From Variovorax paradoxus_P (GTDB taxonomy: Bacteria > Pseudomonadota > Gammaproteobacteria > Burkholderiales > Burkholderiaceae_C), in NCBI RefSeq assembly GCF_050627025.1, contig NZ_CP192472.1: 64,000 nt of DNA; one strand, given 5' to 3'. Below the pieces are notes generated by a model. The model saw only the letters and a program-made list of their open reading frames with translations. It did no database searches and was not told where the DNA came from. Of this stretch, positions 1 through 8,957 are shown piece by piece (position 1 is the first letter of the stretch; each line of letters begins with the position of its first letter). Made by a program: the position numbers and the translations under genes.

Positions 1-824
<824 letters not shown>

Positions 825-924
825 GGGTGCTTGAAAAAGTGGTTCGTCCCTCGTCCATTTTTTGGTATATGTATTGTGGATATTCTCTGCTGCAAGGCGG
901 CCCGCATTCTAACTTGTCAAAACC

Positions 925-933
925 TTATCCACA
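925..933 (+). promoter_or_regulatory. DnaA box, consensus match
   Basis: TTATCCACA is an exact match to the high-affinity DnaA box. It lies 101 bases upstream of the dnaA start. A second, one-mismatch box is at 875-883. Together they fit autorepression of dnaA or origin function. Confidence 0.6.
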
Positions 934-976
934 TCCCCCCGGGCACCACGCAAAGGCCCGCAAAGTTACTCGATGT

Positions 977-1005
977 TTGGTGTTGGGCCGAATGTTTGCG
1001 ATAAT
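977..1005 (+). promoter_or_regulatory. Putative sigma-70 promoter of rpmH operon
   Basis: A -35-like TTGGTG (977-982) and a -10-like GATAAT (1000-1005) are separated by 17 bases and point toward rpmH. Transcription would begin near 1012, leaving a leader of about 130 bases. Inference from motif match and spacing only. Confidence 0.5.
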
Positions 1006-1143
1006 TGCGGGTTTCCCTGAAAACCTCATTGCGTCTTTCGGGGGTCATCCGAAAAACGCTCCCAGCGCCCGCCTGTCCGATCTGGCCTTTCAAGGCCTCG
1101 TTGGCCACGGTGGATATCGGGGGAATCAGCAGGAAATCTCATC

Positions 1144-1278
1144 ATGAAACGCACTTACCAAGCTTCCAAAGTCCGCCGCGCCCGTACCCACGGCTTTCTG
1201 GTCCGCATGAAGACCCGTGGCGGCCGCGCCGTCATCAACGCACGCCGCGCCAAGGGCCGCAAGCGCCTGGCCGTCTGA
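1144..1278 (+). CDS. rpmH: Ribosomal protein bL34
   Basis: A 44-residue, very basic protein of the large ribosomal subunit. It begins MKRTYQASKVRRARTHGF and ends KGRKRLAV, the family hallmark at both ends, and has the normal family length. A Shine-Dalgarno AGGAAA lies at 1131-1136. It is the first gene of the rpmH-rnpA-yidD-yidC run conserved beside dnaA. Confidence 0.98.
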   Translation: MKRTYQASKVRRARTHGFLVRMKTRGGRAVINARRAKGRKRLAV

Positions 1279-1364
1279 CGGCAGTTCCTCTGCCGTTGCC
1301 AGCCGCCGACCCGCCAGCGCCAGCTTTCGTAGCCAGTGCTTCTGGCGTGTCTGGCCCGGCTTCC

Positions 1365-1772
1365 ATGCAGCGGCTCAAGACCCGCGCGCAATTCCAGGCC
1401 GTCCTTGCAGGTGCCACCGTGGCGCGCACTGCTCATTTCGCATTGCATCGCTGCGCACTCGATTCAACATCGGGCGCGCAGCCCTTGTTCGCGTCCGACG
1501 ATGTCTGGTTGGGTGCCATGGTGCCCAAGCGCTGGGCGCGCCGCGCTGTCACGCGCAACGCCATCAAGCGACAGATCTACACCGTGAGCGCCGCACCTGA
1601 CGTCGGCCTGCCCCGTGCGGCGCACGTGGTGCGGCTGCGCGCGGCGTTCGATCGCAAGGAATTCGTGAGCGCCAGCTCCGACAAGCTCAAGGCCGCAGTG
1701 CGCGCCGAGCTCCAGCAACTGCTGGCACGGGCCGCGCGCGCACCCACATCTGCGTCCGCACCTTCATCATGA
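1365..1772 (+). CDS. rnpA: Ribonuclease P protein component
   Basis: Protein subunit of RNase P, which with the rnpB RNA removes 5' leaders from pre-tRNAs. The 135 residues begin MQRLKTRAQF and contain the RNR-type signature region (KRWARRAVTRNAIKRQIY) that contacts RNA. The frame is open far upstream, across rpmH, so the start was chosen at the ATG that gives the usual RnpA N-terminus. The stop overlaps the yidD start (ATGA at 1769-1772), which suggests translational coupling. The C-terminal tail is rich in Ala and Ser. Confidence 0.95.
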   Translation: MQRLKTRAQFQAVLAGATVARTAHFALHRCALDSTSGAQPLFASDDVWLGAMVPKRWARRAVTRNAIKRQIYTVSAAPDVGLPRAAHVVRLRAAFDRKEFVSASSDKLKAAVRAELQQLLARAARAPTSASAPSS

Positions 1773-2056
1773 AACGCCTGCTGATCGGCCTCGTGAAGGG
1801 CTACCGCCTGCTGCTGAGCCCCTGGCTCGGCCAGTCGTGCCGCTTCGAGCCGACCTGCTCGCTTTACTCGATCGAAGCGCTCGAGACGCACGGCGCCCTG
1901 AAGGGCAGCTATCTCACCCTGCACCGCATCGTGCGCTGCCAGCCCTGGTGCCAGGGCGGGCACGATCCGGTACCACCGGCATCACAGTGTCGCAATGGCA
2001 AGCCAGGCTCACTGTTTTCGTCTCTCCTTTCCTCCGACAAGAAGTCTTCGTCATGA
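1769..2056 (+). CDS. yidD: Membrane protein insertion efficiency factor YidD
   Basis: Small membrane-associated protein that assists YidC-dependent insertion. It has 95 residues with the family core: an amphipathic N-terminus (MKRLLIGLVKGYRLLLSPWLG) and the conserved cysteines in SCRFEPTCS and RCQPWCQGG, then HDPVPP. The gene overlaps rnpA upstream and yidC downstream (ATGA at 2053-2056), so the three are probably translated as a coupled unit. Confidence 0.95.
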   Translation: MKRLLIGLVKGYRLLLSPWLGQSCRFEPTCSLYSIEALETHGALKGSYLTLHRIVRCQPWCQGGHDPVPPASQCRNGKPGSLFSSLLSSDKKSSS

Positions 2057-3738
2057 ACGATATACGCCGCACGATCCTGTGGGTGATTTTTGGTTTCTCG
2101 CTGGTGCTGCTGTGGGACCAATGGCAGGTCTTCAACGGCAACAAGCCGACCTTCCTGCCGTCGACCAAGCCGGCTGCCGTGGCCACCGCGCCCGCGGGCA
2201 GCACGCCGGCCGCCGCCAACGGCGTTCCGACTGCATCGGCCCCGAGCGGCAGCGCCGCGGCCGTGCCCACGCAAGCCGCGCCGGTCGCACCGCGTGAGCG
2301 CGTCAGCGTTACCACCGACCTGTTCAAGGCGGTGATCGACAGCGAAGGCGCCACGGTCAACTATCTCGAGTTGCTGAAGTTCGACGAAGCCGACCGTACC
2401 AAGCACGTGGTGTTGTTCGAGAACGACTCGCCCGCCACCCGCTACGTGGCACAAACCGGCTTGCTGAGCCAGAGCGGGGAAGCCTTTCCCAACCACCTGA
2501 CGCCGATGACGCCGAAGGCCGGTCCGCGCGAAATGGCCGAGGGCCAGAACACGCTCGAAGTGAGCTTCGAAAGCGCGCCCTCGGGCGGCTTGAAGTACGT
2601 CAAGACCTATGTGTTCAAGCGCGGCGAGTACACCGTTGGCGTCCGCCACGAAGTAGTCAACGTGAGCGACCAGCCTCGTGACGCGCAGCTCTACATGCAG
2701 TTGCTGCGCCACGGCACGGTGGCAGCGGGCACGATGTTCGGCACCAACACCTTCACCGGCCCCGCCGCGTACACCAACGAGAAGAAGTTCCACAAGCTCG
2801 ACTTCAAGGACATTGCCAAGGGCAAGGTCGAGCCGCCGCCGCCCGCCAACGACGGCTGGATTGCAATGGTGCAGCATTACTTCGTGTCGGCGTGGCTCCT
2901 GAAGGGCGACCCCGCCAGCGAGCAGCTCAAGCGTGAGTTCCGCGTGAAGGACCTGGGCGACAACCTCTTTACCGTTGCCATGGTGGCCACGCTGCCGAAG
3001 ATTGCCCCGGGCCAGACCCTGGTGGTCAACAGCGCGCTGTTCGCAGGCCCCGAAGAGGAAAAGAAGCTCGAAGCCATTGCACCGGGCCTCGACCTGGTCA
3101 AGGACTACGGCATCTTCGCGATCATTTCCAAGCCGCTGTACTGGCTGCTGAACCAGCTGCACGGCATTCTGGGCAACTGGGGCTGGTCCATCGTGGCGCT
3201 GGTGGTGCTGCTGAAGGCGGCCTTCTACTGGCTCAACGCCAAGGCCTATGCCAGCATGGCCAAGATGAAGGCCATCAACCCCAAGATCATGGAAATGCGC
3301 GAGCGGCTGAAGGACAAGCCGCAAGAAATGCAGCAGGAGATGATGCGCATCTACAAGACCGAGAAGGTCAACCCGATGGGCGGCTGCTTCCCGATCGTCA
3401 TCCAGATCCCGGTGTTCATCGCGCTCTACTGGGTGCTGTTGTCGTCAGTTGAAATGCGCCACGCGCCGTGGATCGGCTGGATCACCGACCTCTCGGCACC
3501 CGATCCCTGGTACATCCTGCCGATCGTGATGACCCTCACCTCGCTGTTCCAGACCTGGCTCAACCCGACGCCACCCGATCCGATGCAAGCCAAGCTGATG
3601 TGGATCATGCCGCTCGCTTTCAGCGTGATGTTCATCTTCTTCCCGGCCGGCCTGGTGCTGTACTGGATCACCAACAACGTGCTGTCGATTGCGCAGCAGT
3701 GGTTCATCAACAAGCGGCTGGGCGTGCTGGGCAAGTAA
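2053..3738 (+). CDS. yidC: Membrane protein insertase YidC
   Basis: Inner-membrane insertase acting alone or with SecYEG. The 561-residue protein starts MNDIRRTILWVIFGFSLVLLW, the first membrane segment. An Ala/Pro-rich linker follows, then the large periplasmic beta domain (about residues 90-340). The conserved insertase core of about five membrane segments comes last (from GILGNWGWSIVALVVL), with the cytoplasmic hairpin rich in charged Met-containing helices. The length fits Gram-negative YidC. The in-frame open sequence upstream is yidD read in another frame; the ATG at 2053 gives the normal N-terminus. A terminator follows the stop. Confidence 0.98.
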   Translation: MNDIRRTILWVIFGFSLVLLWDQWQVFNGNKPTFLPSTKPAAVATAPAGSTPAAANGVPTASAPSGSAAAVPTQAAPVAPRERVSVTTDLFKAVIDSEGATVNYLELLKFDEADRTKHVVLFENDSPATRYVAQTGLLSQSGEAFPNHLTPMTPKAGPREMAEGQNTLEVSFESAPSGGLKYVKTYVFKRGEYTVGVRHEVVNVSDQPRDAQLYMQLLRHGTVAAGTMFGTNTFTGPAAYTNEKKFHKLDFKDIAKGKVEPPPPANDGWIAMVQHYFVSAWLLKGDPASEQLKREFRVKDLGDNLFTVAMVATLPKIAPGQTLVVNSALFAGPEEEKKLEAIAPGLDLVKDYGIFAIISKPLYWLLNQLHGILGNWGWSIVALVVLLKAAFYWLNAKAYASMAKMKAINPKIMEMRERLKDKPQEMQQEMMRIYKTEKVNPMGGCFPIVIQIPVFIALYWVLLSSVEMRHAPWIGWITDLSAPDPWYILPIVMTLTSLFQTWLNPTPPDPMQAKLMWIMPLAFSVMFIFFPAGLVLYWITNNVLSIAQQWFINKRLGVLGK

Positions 3739-3761
3739 GCCGCGGCCGTTTTCGCCACTCC

Positions 3762-3795
3762 GCAAAAGGGCCGCATTCGCGGCCCTTTTGCTTTT
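3762..3795 (+). terminator. Rho-independent terminator after yidC
   Basis: A perfect 13-base stem (3762-3774 with 3779-3791) closes a four-base ATTC loop, with T-rich sequence on the 3' side. It ends the rpmH-yidC unit 20 bases before mnmE. Confidence 0.85.
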
Positions 3796-3815
3796 GCTGA
3801 AAGAATCGCGCTTCC

Positions 3816-5234
3816 ATGACATTCGCCCGCACCACCGATCCCATCGTCGCCATTGCCACCGCCTCGGGGCGCGGAGCGGTCGGCATCGTGCGCGTATCTG
3901 GCGCCCGGCTCGCGCCGCTTGTCGACGCACTCTGCGGCAGGCCGCTCAAGCCGCGCGAGGCCACCTACCTTCCCTTTCGCGATGCGGACGGCGAGCCGGT
4001 CGACCACGGGCTGGCAATTCACTTTCCCTCGCCGCATTCGTTCACCGGTGAAGACGTGCTCGAGCTGCAGGCCCATGGCGGCACGGTCGTGCTGCAGCTT
4101 CTGCTGGCACGCTGCCTCGAAGCGGCCGCCGAGCCCGACCCGATTACCGGCCGACCGCGGCTGCCCGGCCTTCGCGTGGCCGAGCCGGGCGAGTTCAGCC
4201 AGCGCGCCTTTCTCAACGGCAAGATCGACCTGGCCCAGGCCGAGGCCATTGCAGACCTGATCGACGCCAGCACCGAGGCGGCCGCGCGCAGTGCAGGCCG
4301 TTCGCTCTCAGGCGCTTTTTCGCGCGAGATCCACACGTTGCGCGATGCGCTCATTCATCTGCGGATGCTGGTCGAGGCGACGCTCGATTTTCCTGAAGAG
4401 GAAATCGACTTTCTTCAAAAGGCCGATGCGGCCGGTCAACTGGCGAAGTTGCAGGCGCAACTCGCGGCGGTTCAGCAGCGCGCCAAGCAGGGAGCGCTGC
4501 TGCGCGAGGGCATCAAGGTGGTCATCGCAGGCCAGCCCAATGCAGGCAAGAGCTCGCTGCTCAACGCGCTCGCCGGCGCCGAACTGGCCATTGTGAGTGC
4601 GGTGGCGGGCACAACGCGCGACGTGGTTTCGCAAACCATCCAGATCCATGGCGTGCCGCTGCACGTGGCCGACACCGCGGGGCTGCGCGAGAGCAGCGAC
4701 GAGGTCGAACAGATCGGCGTGGCACGGGCCTGGGGCCAGATCGAAACCGCCGACGCCGTGCTGTTCCTGCACGACCTGACACGCGCGGGTCTCGCCGACT
4801 ACGCCGCCGCCGACGCAGAAATCTTGCGCAATCTTCGGCAGAAGCTGCCCGCGAGCGTGCCGGTGCTGGATGTCTGGAACAAGCAGGACGCTGCGCCAGC
4901 GGCCGGCGTGGCCGGCGCAGCACAAGCCATCGTCTTGTCTGCGAAGACGGGTCTCGGCATCGAGGCCTTGCGCGAGCAATTGTTGGCCATGGCAGGCTGG
5001 CAGTCGGTGCCCGAGGGTGTTTATCTGGCGCGGGCGCGCCATGTGCAGGCGCTGGGCCGGGTCGAAACCCACCTTGCGCTGGCCTCAAGCCACTTGGCGG
5101 CCCAGGCCCAGTTGCTCGATCTGCTGGCTGAGGAGTTGCGTCTCGCGCAGAACGCGCTCAACGAAATCACCGGCGAATTTGGCGCCGACGACCTGCTGGG
5201 AGTCATCTTTTCGCGCTTCTGCATCGGCAAATAG
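3816..5234 (+). CDS. mnmE: tRNA uridine-5-carboxymethylaminomethyl GTPase MnmE
   Basis: GTPase that, with MnmG, modifies the wobble uridine (cmnm5U34) of several tRNAs. The 472-residue protein has the N-terminal TrmE domain (start to about 120) and a helical domain. The inserted G domain shows GQPNAGKSS (G1), the TTRD switch, DTAGL (G3) and NKQD (G4). It ends in the family-specific CIGK motif, whose Cys is required for modification. It follows the yidC terminator, so it probably has its own promoter near 3796-3815 or depends on read-through. Confidence 0.97.
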   Translation: MTFARTTDPIVAIATASGRGAVGIVRVSGARLAPLVDALCGRPLKPREATYLPFRDADGEPVDHGLAIHFPSPHSFTGEDVLELQAHGGTVVLQLLLARCLEAAAEPDPITGRPRLPGLRVAEPGEFSQRAFLNGKIDLAQAEAIADLIDASTEAAARSAGRSLSGAFSREIHTLRDALIHLRMLVEATLDFPEEEIDFLQKADAAGQLAKLQAQLAAVQQRAKQGALLREGIKVVIAGQPNAGKSSLLNALAGAELAIVSAVAGTTRDVVSQTIQIHGVPLHVADTAGLRESSDEVEQIGVARAWGQIETADAVLFLHDLTRAGLADYAAADAEILRNLRQKLPASVPVLDVWNKQDAAPAAGVAGAAQAIVLSAKTGLGIEALREQLLAMAGWQSVPEGVYLARARHVQALGRVETHLALASSHLAAQAQLLDLLAEELRLAQNALNEITGEFGADDLLGVIFSRFCIGK

Positions 5235-5324
5235 CGACAGCCGCAACGAAAAACGTAAAGAGTTGTAGCCGAAACCTGTGGCCTTCGCGGATACTTCGGC
5301 ACTGATGCGGGGGTTGAGAAAAGC

Positions 5325-5786
5325 ATGTCCATCCAGAACCTGAGCCGCGCCATCGCGGACAACAACAGCAACGACGCCTTTGCGTTGACGCTCAACGTGC
5401 AGCAATGGGAAACGCTGGCGGGCTACCTGCAGCCCATCGACACCGGCGTTGGCGACGTTCTCATCGAGCAAGGCACGCACGATCGTTCGGTGTACTTTCT
5501 TGAAACCGGTGCAATCAGCGTGCATCGTGTCAGCAGCAAAGAGCAGATGAAGCTGGCCGTGCTCATGCCGGGCGCCGTGGTGGGCGAAGGCTCTTTCTTC
5601 TCGCGCGAGCCGCATTCGGCCAACGTGGTGGTCACCGGCGCGGGCCGGGTCTGGCGGCTCACGGCAATCCGTTTTGCGGAAATGTCGAATCGCCAGCCCA
5701 ACCTGGCCCTCGAAATTGCCATGGGGCTCGGCGCGGTAATCGCCAAGCGCATGGCGCACCGCTCCAAGCGCGTCGCGGTCACCTGA
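5325..5786 (+). CDS. Cyclic nucleotide-binding domain protein
   Basis: A 153-residue protein made almost entirely of one cNMP-binding (CAP_ED) beta-roll. Visible features are GDVLIEQGTHDRSVYFLETG in the first strands and the GEGSFFSREPHSANVVV stretch at the phosphate-binding cassette position. There is no C-terminal winged helix, so it is not a CRP-type DNA-binding regulator and more likely acts as a stand-alone sensor or partner of another protein. Ligand and partner are unknown. It stands alone between mnmE and the zinc-ribbon gene, all on the same strand. Confidence 0.8.
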   Translation: MSIQNLSRAIADNNSNDAFALTLNVQQWETLAGYLQPIDTGVGDVLIEQGTHDRSVYFLETGAISVHRVSSKEQMKLAVLMPGAVVGEGSFFSREPHSANVVVTGAGRVWRLTAIRFAEMSNRQPNLALEIAMGLGAVIAKRMAHRSKRVAVT

Positions 5787-5874
5787 ACATCCATCGGGTC
5801 AGTTCCGCAATCCAGGCCCAGACGGCTCTTCGCAGCCAGTTTTTTCGAAATCGTTTCCCTAGAAGTCAGTCGTC

Positions 5875-6840
5875 ATGGCCTTGATCTGTCCGGTGTGCAG
5901 CGCGGAGAACCGCGAGGGCGCTAATTTCTGCAGGAGTTGCGGCGGCAAGCTGGCACCCGCACCATCCACACCGCCTGCGCCGATGGCGCCGCCACCAGCC
6001 GCGGAAGGCCGCTCCGAGCGCGAATGGGCTGCTACGGCGCCCGCACAACTGCGCGCACCCACCATTCCTGGCGGGCTTTTCGACGCCAACTTGCCGCTTG
6101 ATTCGCAAGGGCCGTATGCAAATGCGGCAGCGGAGCCGACTGGCGAAAAGACGGTCGTCGTCGGGGCGGGCCGCTCGAAGCGGCCGTCCTCGCCGCCGCG
6201 CGAGCCCCGGGTCAAAAAAGCCTCCAGGCCAAGGACGCCGCGACCCGCAGCCGCCGAGGCGCAGAAACCGCCACGTTTGCGCGGAATGCTGCTTTGGCTG
6301 GTATTGCTGGCGGTGGGCCTGCTCATGATCGTTGCGGGCTGGCACGGCTACGGAAAGGGCAAGCCGGCCGAGCAGGCTGAAGCTGCGGCGCCGGTTGCGC
6401 CTGCTGTACCAACCGCCCCGCCGGCCATTGCGCCGGCCGCGGCGCCCGAGGCCCCAGCTGCACCCGAGCCTCAGCCTGCCGAGCCACCGGCTGCTGCAGA
6501 CGCTACACCTGCTGCCGCGGTCACGGCTACCCCTGCGGCCACAAACTCAAAGCCGTCTTCCGCCGCCTCCAAGCTGCGCAAGCCGGCGCCAGCAGCAACC
6601 CCGCAACCCGGTGCGCCCGAAACCGCACCGACAGCCGCCCCCGCGCCCGCGCCGCAACCAGCAGCCACTGGACCGGCCGATCCGATGTCCATCTGCGGCG
6701 ACCGCAATTTCATCGCGAAGGCCCAGTGCATGGCCGCGCAATGCCTCAAGCCCGAGTTCAAGCCGCACGCGCAATGCGAAGCGGTGCGCCGCCAGCAGCG
6801 GATCGAAGAAGAAAAGCGCAATCCCACGCTGGTGAACTGA
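5875..6840 (+). CDS. Zinc-ribbon, single-pass membrane protein of unknown function
   Basis: Function not recognised. The 321 residues start with a zinc ribbon (CPVCSAENREGANFCRSCGG, residues 5-24: two CxxC pairs). A Pro/Ala-rich and basic cytoplasmic stretch follows, then one membrane segment near residues 140-160 (MLLWLVLLAVGLLMIVAG). Next comes a long Ala/Pro-rich, low-complexity spacer of about 110 residues. A short conserved-looking C-terminal module (from about residue 268) holds four cysteines in CGDRNFIAKAQCMAAQCLKPEFKPHAQC. The layout suggests a cytoplasmic sensor ribbon joined to a periplasmic Cys-rich tip. Confidence 0.75.
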   Translation: MALICPVCSAENREGANFCRSCGGKLAPAPSTPPAPMAPPPAAEGRSEREWAATAPAQLRAPTIPGGLFDANLPLDSQGPYANAAAEPTGEKTVVVGAGRSKRPSSPPREPRVKKASRPRTPRPAAAEAQKPPRLRGMLLWLVLLAVGLLMIVAGWHGYGKGKPAEQAEAAAPVAPAVPTAPPAIAPAAAPEAPAAPEPQPAEPPAAADATPAAAVTATPAATNSKPSSAASKLRKPAPAATPQPGAPETAPTAAPAPAPQPAATGPADPMSICGDRNFIAKAQCMAAQCLKPEFKPHAQCEAVRRQQRIEEEKRNPTLVN

Positions 6841-6884
6841 GCGCATTCCAGGGGAAGGGCCGCCCTGCTGCCGAGTCGCCCCGG

Positions 6885-8870
6885 TCAGCCTTTTTGCAGG
6901 CGCTCGATGGCAACGGCCAATGCGGCAGGTTTGCCCGACAGCACCAGGGTGTCCCCGTCGGTCAGTACTGTGTCGTCGCTTGGCACATGCGGCTGCCCGT
7001 CATGCCGGCGCAGGCCGGCGACGCGCACACCCAACGTTTCCAGTGCCATTCGCGCCAGCGTCTGGCCGACGGCCCGTGTCCCGGGCGTGAGCGTGAAGGT
7101 GTTGAGCCGCTCATGGTCGAGCTCGTCCGCGTTGTCGTCGTCGGCACCGTGAAAGTAGCCGCGCAGCAGGTTGTAGCGCGCATCTCGCTGGTCCTGCACC
7201 ACGCGGATCACGCGGCGCATCGGTACACCGACCAGCGCCAGCGCATGGCTTGCGAGCATCAGCGAACCCTCGATGGCTTCGGGCACCACCTCGGTGGCGC
7301 CGGCTGCCTGCAGCTTTTCCAGGTCGTGGTCGTCCTGCGTGCGCACGATCACCGGCACCTGGGGCGCATGAGCGCGTGTGTTGGCCAGCACCTTCATGGC
7401 GCCGGGCACATCGAGATAAGTCACGACCACGGCGCTGGCGCGGGCCAGGCCGGCCGCCATCAGGGCCTGCAGCCGTGCGGCGTCGCCGAACACCACCGAA
7501 TCGCCGGCCGCGGCGGCCTGGCGCACCCGGTCGGGGTCGAGGTCGAGCGCCATGTACGGAATGCCCTCACGCTCCAGGATGCGCGCCAGGTTCTGGCCGC
7601 AGCGCCCGTAGCCGCAGATGATCACGTGCTTGGCAGTGTTGATGGTCTTGCGCGCGATGGACGTCATCTGGAGCGACTGCTGGAGCCAGTCGCTTGCCAC
7701 CAGCTTGCGCACGATGGCGTTGGTGTACATCACGATGAAAGGCGTGGCCAGCATCGACAGAACCATCGACGCCAGCACCGGATTGGCCAGCCACGGCGGC
7801 AGCAGGCTGCGCTCCTGCGCGAGCGTCAGCAGCACAAAGCCGAATTCGCCGGCCTGCGCCAGATACAGGCCGGTGCGCAACGACACACCCGATGTGGCGC
7901 CAAGCACCCGCGCCAGCACCGTGACCAGAACCAGCTTGAAACCCAGCGGCACCAGCAGCAGCACACCCACCAGCGCCCAGCGTTCCACCACGATGTGCCA
8001 GTCGAGCGACATGCCCACCGTGATGAAGAAGAGCCCCAGCAGCACATCGTGGAACGGGCGGATGTCGGTTTCCACCTGGTGCTTGTATTCGGTCTCGGAG
8101 ACCAGCATGCCGGCGATGAAGGCCCCCAGCGCCAGGCTCAGTCCGGCCAGTTCGGTGAGCCAGGCCAGGCCGAGCGTGATCAGCAGCACGTTCAGGATGA
8201 AGAGCTCTTCGCTGCGCCGCCGCGCCACGAGCGTGAGCCACCAGCGCATGACCCGCGGGCCACCATAAAGCAGCACGCCGATCAGCAAGACCGCCTTCAC
8301 CATCGCGAAGCCGATTGCCTTGGCCAGTGCTTCGGGCGGTGCGCCGAGAGCCGGAATCAGCACCAGCAGCGGCACCACGGCCAAATCCTGGAAGAGCAGC
8401 ACGCCCATTACCCGCTTGCCGTGCTCGCTTTCCAGTTCGAGCCTTTCGGCCATCAGCTTGACCACGATGGCGGTGCTGCTCATGGTGAGTGCGCCCGACA
8501 GTGCCAGCGCCGTTTGCCAGCCGAGCCGCCAGGCCGGCGGCAGTTGCGAGGCTATCAAGAGCGCGCCGGCGGTGGCGAGAGTCATCGTCAACAACACCTG
8601 GAGCAGGCCGAGCCCGAACACATGCTTGCGCATGGCGCGCAGCTTGGGCAGGCTGAACTCCAGCCCGATGACGAACATCAGGAACACCACCCCAAATTCA
8701 CCCAGGTGGCGAATGCCTTCGGAGTTCTGCGCCAATGCCAGCGCATGAGGGCCGATCAGCACGCCGGCCGACAGATAGCCGAGCATCGGCGGCAGCTTCA
8801 GCGAGCGGCAGACCACAACGCCGATGACCGCGGCAAGCAAATACAACAGCGTGAGATCGAACGAAGACAT
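6885..8870 (-). CDS. KefB/KefC-type monovalent cation:proton antiporter
   Basis: CPA2-family antiporter or glutathione-gated-like K+ efflux protein, 661 residues. The N-terminal 380 or so residues form the Na+/H+ exchanger domain with about 12 membrane segments (including the GLEFSLPKL and GAFIAGMLVSETEYKHQVE signatures). A cytoplasmic RCK/TrkA-N Rossmann domain follows (VIICGYGRCGQNLARIL, near residue 415), then a TrkA-C domain at the end. It runs divergently from kdsD, 87 bases away, an arrangement often seen in betaproteobacteria. Whether it exports K+ or Na+, and its ligand, cannot be told from sequence. Confidence 0.92.
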   Translation of the reverse strand: MSSFDLTLLYLLAAVIGVVVCRSLKLPPMLGYLSAGVLIGPHALALAQNSEGIRHLGEFGVVFLMFVIGLEFSLPKLRAMRKHVFGLGLLQVLLTMTLATAGALLIASQLPPAWRLGWQTALALSGALTMSSTAIVVKLMAERLELESEHGKRVMGVLLFQDLAVVPLLVLIPALGAPPEALAKAIGFAMVKAVLLIGVLLYGGPRVMRWWLTLVARRRSEELFILNVLLITLGLAWLTELAGLSLALGAFIAGMLVSETEYKHQVETDIRPFHDVLLGLFFITVGMSLDWHIVVERWALVGVLLLVPLGFKLVLVTVLARVLGATSGVSLRTGLYLAQAGEFGFVLLTLAQERSLLPPWLANPVLASMVLSMLATPFIVMYTNAIVRKLVASDWLQQSLQMTSIARKTINTAKHVIICGYGRCGQNLARILEREGIPYMALDLDPDRVRQAAAAGDSVVFGDAARLQALMAAGLARASAVVVTYLDVPGAMKVLANTRAHAPQVPVIVRTQDDHDLEKLQAAGATEVVPEAIEGSLMLASHALALVGVPMRRVIRVVQDQRDARYNLLRGYFHGADDDNADELDHERLNTFTLTPGTRAVGQTLARMALETLGVRVAGLRRHDGQPHVPSDDTVLTDGDTLVLSGKPAALAVAIERLQKG

Positions 8871-8957
8871 GGCTGGATGCTAGAGCAATGTCCATGCCCC
8901 GCGCGCGCCGCTTTCAGCCGATAACGGCAGATGCCGGGCGCCCCGTAAAATCCGCCG

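Larger units (their letters stand above)
825..1143. other. dnaA-rpmH intergenic region with DnaA-box-like sites
   Basis: This 319-base gap between the divergent dnaA and rpmH genes holds no gene. It contains one perfect DnaA box (TTATCCACA, 925-933) and one near match in the other orientation (TGTGGATAT, 875-883), plus the rpmH promoter described separately. The boxes fit DnaA autoregulation. Whether this is part of oriC, or whether the origin lies beyond dnaA next to dnaN, cannot be judged from this window. Confidence 0.6.

Noticed and set aside
1279..1364. In-frame upstream extension of rnpA across rpmH
   Set aside because: The longer frame overlaps rpmH and gives a Pro/Arg-rich tail unlike any RnpA; the ATG at 1365 yields the normal N-terminus.
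6726..8924. A 732-codon plus-strand frame across the antiporter gene
   Set aside because: Its product is His/Gln/Arg-rich with no domain, and the antiporter on the minus strand has complete family motifs.
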